64,000 bases of DNA, taken from positions 806,001 to 870,000 of the forward strand of contig JAIXMO010000007.1 of assembly GCA_025677825.1 (NCBI GenBank). Reading direction: 5' to 3'. This document shows positions 61,401 through 64,000 of this stretch, piece after piece; position 1 is the stretch's first letter; every line of letters begins with the position of its first letter. The position numbers and the translations under genes were made by a program. Below the pieces are notes generated by a model that was given only the letters and a program-made list of their open reading frames with translations, had not been told where the DNA came from and ran no database searches. The stretch comes from Helicostylum pulchrum (Eukaryota; Mucoromycota; Mucoromycetes; Mucorales; Mucoraceae).

Positions 61401-63946
61401 GCACCAAACCGGTTTGTCGAACTAGGGCTGGTCATTAAATTATACAATCTCCTAAGTAAAGATTTGATATTTATTGCAGCATCGGAAGATCGAGATGTTT
61501 GTTTGATAGACCATTTAACGAATTCTTGGATACACTCGGCACCATAGTCACGAAGACCAGCATCAGTATTACATGCTGCTTCAAGACAAGTAGTTAATAA
61601 CGCCATAGTTTCTGGATTTTCCGAATAAGCGTTATTTGTAAGCCAGTGAATGATCTGAGAATAAAGCAAGCGAAACATATCTCTGGCCACTTGATCTGGA
61701 TCAATTGCTAACCGAAGCATGACAGGGAAAATCTTCAAGTAAAGCTTATGATAGTCAGACTCGTTTGCTTCCTTGGAAGCCTTTGCTTGAAAAGCAGCAT
61801 TACCAATCATAAAAAGCGCCAATCCATGTAATAACTCACAGGCAGCCACCTTAACTTGTCTATCGGGTGATGATTCGGCCAGTTCACAGATACGAGGCAA
61901 AAACTCGTCCAAATAAATATCCACTTTAGAACTTCTAAAAGGAACACGCAACTTTAATCGTTTGACAGGATCCCATGCAAGTATGCCACTTTCTTGAACA
62001 GAATTTTCTCCATCTAACAAAAGTTGTTTGTTTTTGCCACCCAATCTTCCCAAAAACTGCATCATTCGCAATTGAAGGTCAGGGAGACCAGAGTAAGTAT
62101 TCTTTGCAATGCCAAGTTGATCGGACGTCATTTTAATACGAGCACTTTGATATCTACGTTCGGCAGCAGAAGGAATCTTGTAATTTTTCTTTTTAATATT
62201 GATTTCTTCTTCAGAACTAGAAACAACACCAACCAATAGGTATTCGTTGATACAAGGTAAGATACGAGATAAAAATGCAGAGTTGATATCATAACCTAGT
62301 TTAGGATCCAGTAATTTATCTAAACTATTCATTGCAATGGTAGCCAGTGGATGATATGTAACACCTAGTCTTAAAGCCTTTTCCAATGGTATAATTAATT
62401 CTTCAAGGTCAAAGAAAGCAATTGGGTAAGCCAGAACTAATCGAAGACAAGATGCTAACAATTCATCAGTAAATTGTTGAAGTCTATGCCATACTTCTTT
62501 CAAGTATTCTCGAATTAAAAGAAAAGAGGCGTACTCTTTAGGCTAAATATGTGTATATAAATATATTAACAATCGATGTATATGTGATTAATCTTACTAT
62601 CCTATATACTTGCCATTTTACAGCTCCCTTGTTTAAATTCAGATTTGCTTCGTGAATAATACTCTTTACACCCAAGAAAGAACTGTCTCTTTTCACAAAC
62701 AGCCAACACTTCGGACATCATTTTATAAAACCCACTTACCAACGGGTTTACCACACTTTGATCAATTACAGCAGTACTAACAATATGAACCCATTCCGAC
62801 AATCTCTTATTATCCAGCTCATTCAAAAGAGCACACCAAAAGTCTATCAAATTTTGAAACAACAAGAAATCTTTTCGGTTTATAGGTTGAAGTGTATTCA
62901 ATACAGAATTGAATATATTCTGAGGTTCATCATCATGTTCATCCTCTTCTGTAACATTTTTCAATTTGAGATTAAATGTCTTGATCAACTTTAGAACGGC
63001 TAATAAAAAGGAATCATATAATGTATCAGACAGGTTGGCAGACTCGTCAATTTCCGTGTTTCCATAGATCAAGGATAAATCAAACCCATCATCATTATCT
63101 TCTTCCTCTATTTGACTCTCTTTATTTTCAGAAATGGACTCGCGTTCTTGAGGGTTGTTTAATATGGTTTTCCAGAAATAAATGTAATCGATGTATGCAG
63201 GGCGTTCATCCTCGTCTAACCATTTAATGTTGGTACATGTCGTAATCAATGTCTTCTCAACTATATATATATATAATAAAATGTACAAGTATTGTTAAAT
63301 CAAGTACGAGAAATGAATGTCATAAATACCTTACAAAACTCATTTAAGAAGTTACGGAAAAGGCCTTCGCCTTTGTTGTAAAGCATCGAAAATAACGACT
63401 GAATATTAAAAACGCCGTTTCTTCTGTGATAACCAGACATGGCGATAAATCCTAAAATATATGTATCGCACATTTGATGAAGGGTTTGCATTAATTCAAT
63501 TGGTATAGGATCCAGTTCCGCTGCAAATAACGTGTACGCTTTAATAAATGCTGGTAAATGACGTGTATAATCTTGTTGATCCACTTTAGTGCTATAATGA
63601 TAATTATAATAATAGGTATAAGTGCACTACACAGATAATATCGTTTATGGTTCTAACTTACTCTGAATAAAACCAATCACTAATCTTGATCAAGCTGTTA
63701 CGCAATGCATCCACTTTTTCCTTTTTCAATAACTTGCTACATACTTTTGCAAAGTATCCTACTCCACGAATAGAAACTGATACTCTATAAAAGTTTTCTA
63801 AATTATCAGCAGTTTTTAAATTTTCATAAAAAGAATCCATAATTTCCTACAGAGCAGTGTTAAAACATATAATAAATATAATATATGTTAACGTCTTACC
63901 ATAAAAATTCTCTTTTCGTTTTGTCCTCCAATATTATGATATAAAA
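51808..63946 (-). CDS. PRKDC: DNA-dependent protein kinase catalytic subunit (DNA-PKcs), 5' end outside window
   Basis: PI3K-related kinase of non-homologous end joining. Exons, minus strand, first visible to last: 63900-63946, 63662-63846, 63335-63591, 62598-63260, 58040-62542, 57873-57983, 57597-57821, 55465-57540, 53517-55403, 53176-53460, 52951-53119, 52650-52890, 52421-52587, 52235-52339, 52074-52163, 51808-52022; about 3740 codons. The solenoid shows SIRGVGYFAKVC, TDELLASCLRLVL and VAACELLHGLALFMIG, which follow the animal protein in order; SRSYRVGELPDVQI precedes the FAT region; GQYDGFSKP opens the kinase, with FLVKGGEDLRLDQR (ATP-binding Lys), LGIGDRHLDNF (catalytic loop) and IDFGHAFGSAT (DFG). 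The C-terminus LINLATDKCVLGVMYGGW is the FATC domain. This is not ATM, ATR, TOR or SMG1: solenoid and C-terminus fit DNA-PKcs. One frame discontinuity near 62671 is discussed in the findings. Roughly 280 N-terminal residues are missing. Confidence 0.93.
52376..52413. repeat. T38 homopolymer in DNA-PKcs intron
   Basis: 38 consecutive T on the plus strand, poly(A) on the coding strand, filling nearly half of the 81-nt intron 52340-52420 within the kinase domain. Confidence 0.9.
56530..56616 (-). other. TQ cluster in DNA-PKcs linker (ABCDE-like)
   Basis: Within exon 55465-57540 three TQ motifs occur in about 30 residues: DTQ (56608-56616), RTQ (56557-56565) and ITQ (56530-56538). The first sits in MMPLFRDTQTLSL, which lines up with the human segment around Thr2609 (PMFVETQASQ as I recall it). 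This region of animal DNA-PKcs is autophosphorylated to release the kinase from DNA ends. Conservation of the site is seen in sequence; its use is inferred. Confidence 0.6.
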
Positions 63947-64000
63947 CTAAAGAGAGCTAATAATTATAATAATAATAAAAGGTTTTTTTAAAAAAAAATG

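Noticed and set aside
62668..62676. Programmed +1 frameshift site (CTT GGG T resembles the yeast Ty1 CTT AGG C site)
   Set aside because: The known site needs A after CTT, and a simple sequence error or alternative splice explains the break as well.

Overview
The window is nuclear DNA from a fungus, most likely a Mucoromycota species close to Mucorales. It is AT-rich, the genes have several short GT-AG introns (about 50-90 nt), there is no operon structure, and the gene set is typically eukaryotic (mitochondrial ClpX and uS7m, Cia1, Rab11, Pex30-like, kinesins, EndoG). Decayed Fanzor and Tc1-like elements and a DNA-PKcs gene fit early-diverging fungi better than yeasts. The genus is not determined. 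Exon structures were assembled by hand from splice signals, reading frame and family similarity; for nearly every spliced gene the summed exon length is a multiple of three.

Layout. 1-6.4 kb: 3' part of mitochondrial clpX, two tandem Apd1-like (sucrase/ferredoxin-like) genes separated and preceded by transposase relics, then mitochondrial uS7. 6.4-8.4 kb: gene-poor. 8.4 kb: a very small spliced metallothionein gene. 9-18.4 kb: dense block with a nine-exon MFS transporter, an NFKBIL1-like protein, Cia1, a FAR1-type DNA-binding protein, an F-box protein and a PPR protein. 18.4-23.9 kb: repeat-rich, with a multiply broken Fanzor (eukaryotic TnpB-like nuclease) on the minus strand and a decayed gene with a signal-peptide-like start. 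23.9-30.8 kb: ThrE-family membrane protein, a small hypothetical ORF and an atypical kinesin-4. 30.8-40 kb: two long gene-poor stretches around a disordered VEEVKP-repeat protein. 40-44.8 kb: a kinesin-like protein with a degenerate motor, convergent with EndoG/Nuc1. 44.8-47.6 kb: repeats, including a second TnpB/Fanzor-type relic and a diverged copy of the repeat seen at 22 kb. 47.6-50.1 kb: Rab11 and a Pex30-like peroxin. 50.1-51.8 kb: another coding relic. 51.8-64 kb: a 16-exon partial DNA-PKcs gene (about 3740 codons; N-terminus lies outside).

Functional themes. Mitochondrial proteostasis, translation, RNA handling and nuclease functions (ClpX, uS7m, PPR, Nuc1) and Fe-S/metal handling (two Apd1-like [2Fe-2S] proteins, Cia1, metallothionein) recur, but nothing shows that genes are co-regulated; neighbours are individually transcribed and often convergent with very short spacers. 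The most notable items are the fungal DNA-PKcs with a conserved TQ cluster in the linker, two kinesin-like genes whose motors have lost catalytic elements in different ways, two relics of TnpB/Fanzor nucleases, and the 24-residue metallothionein split by an intron.
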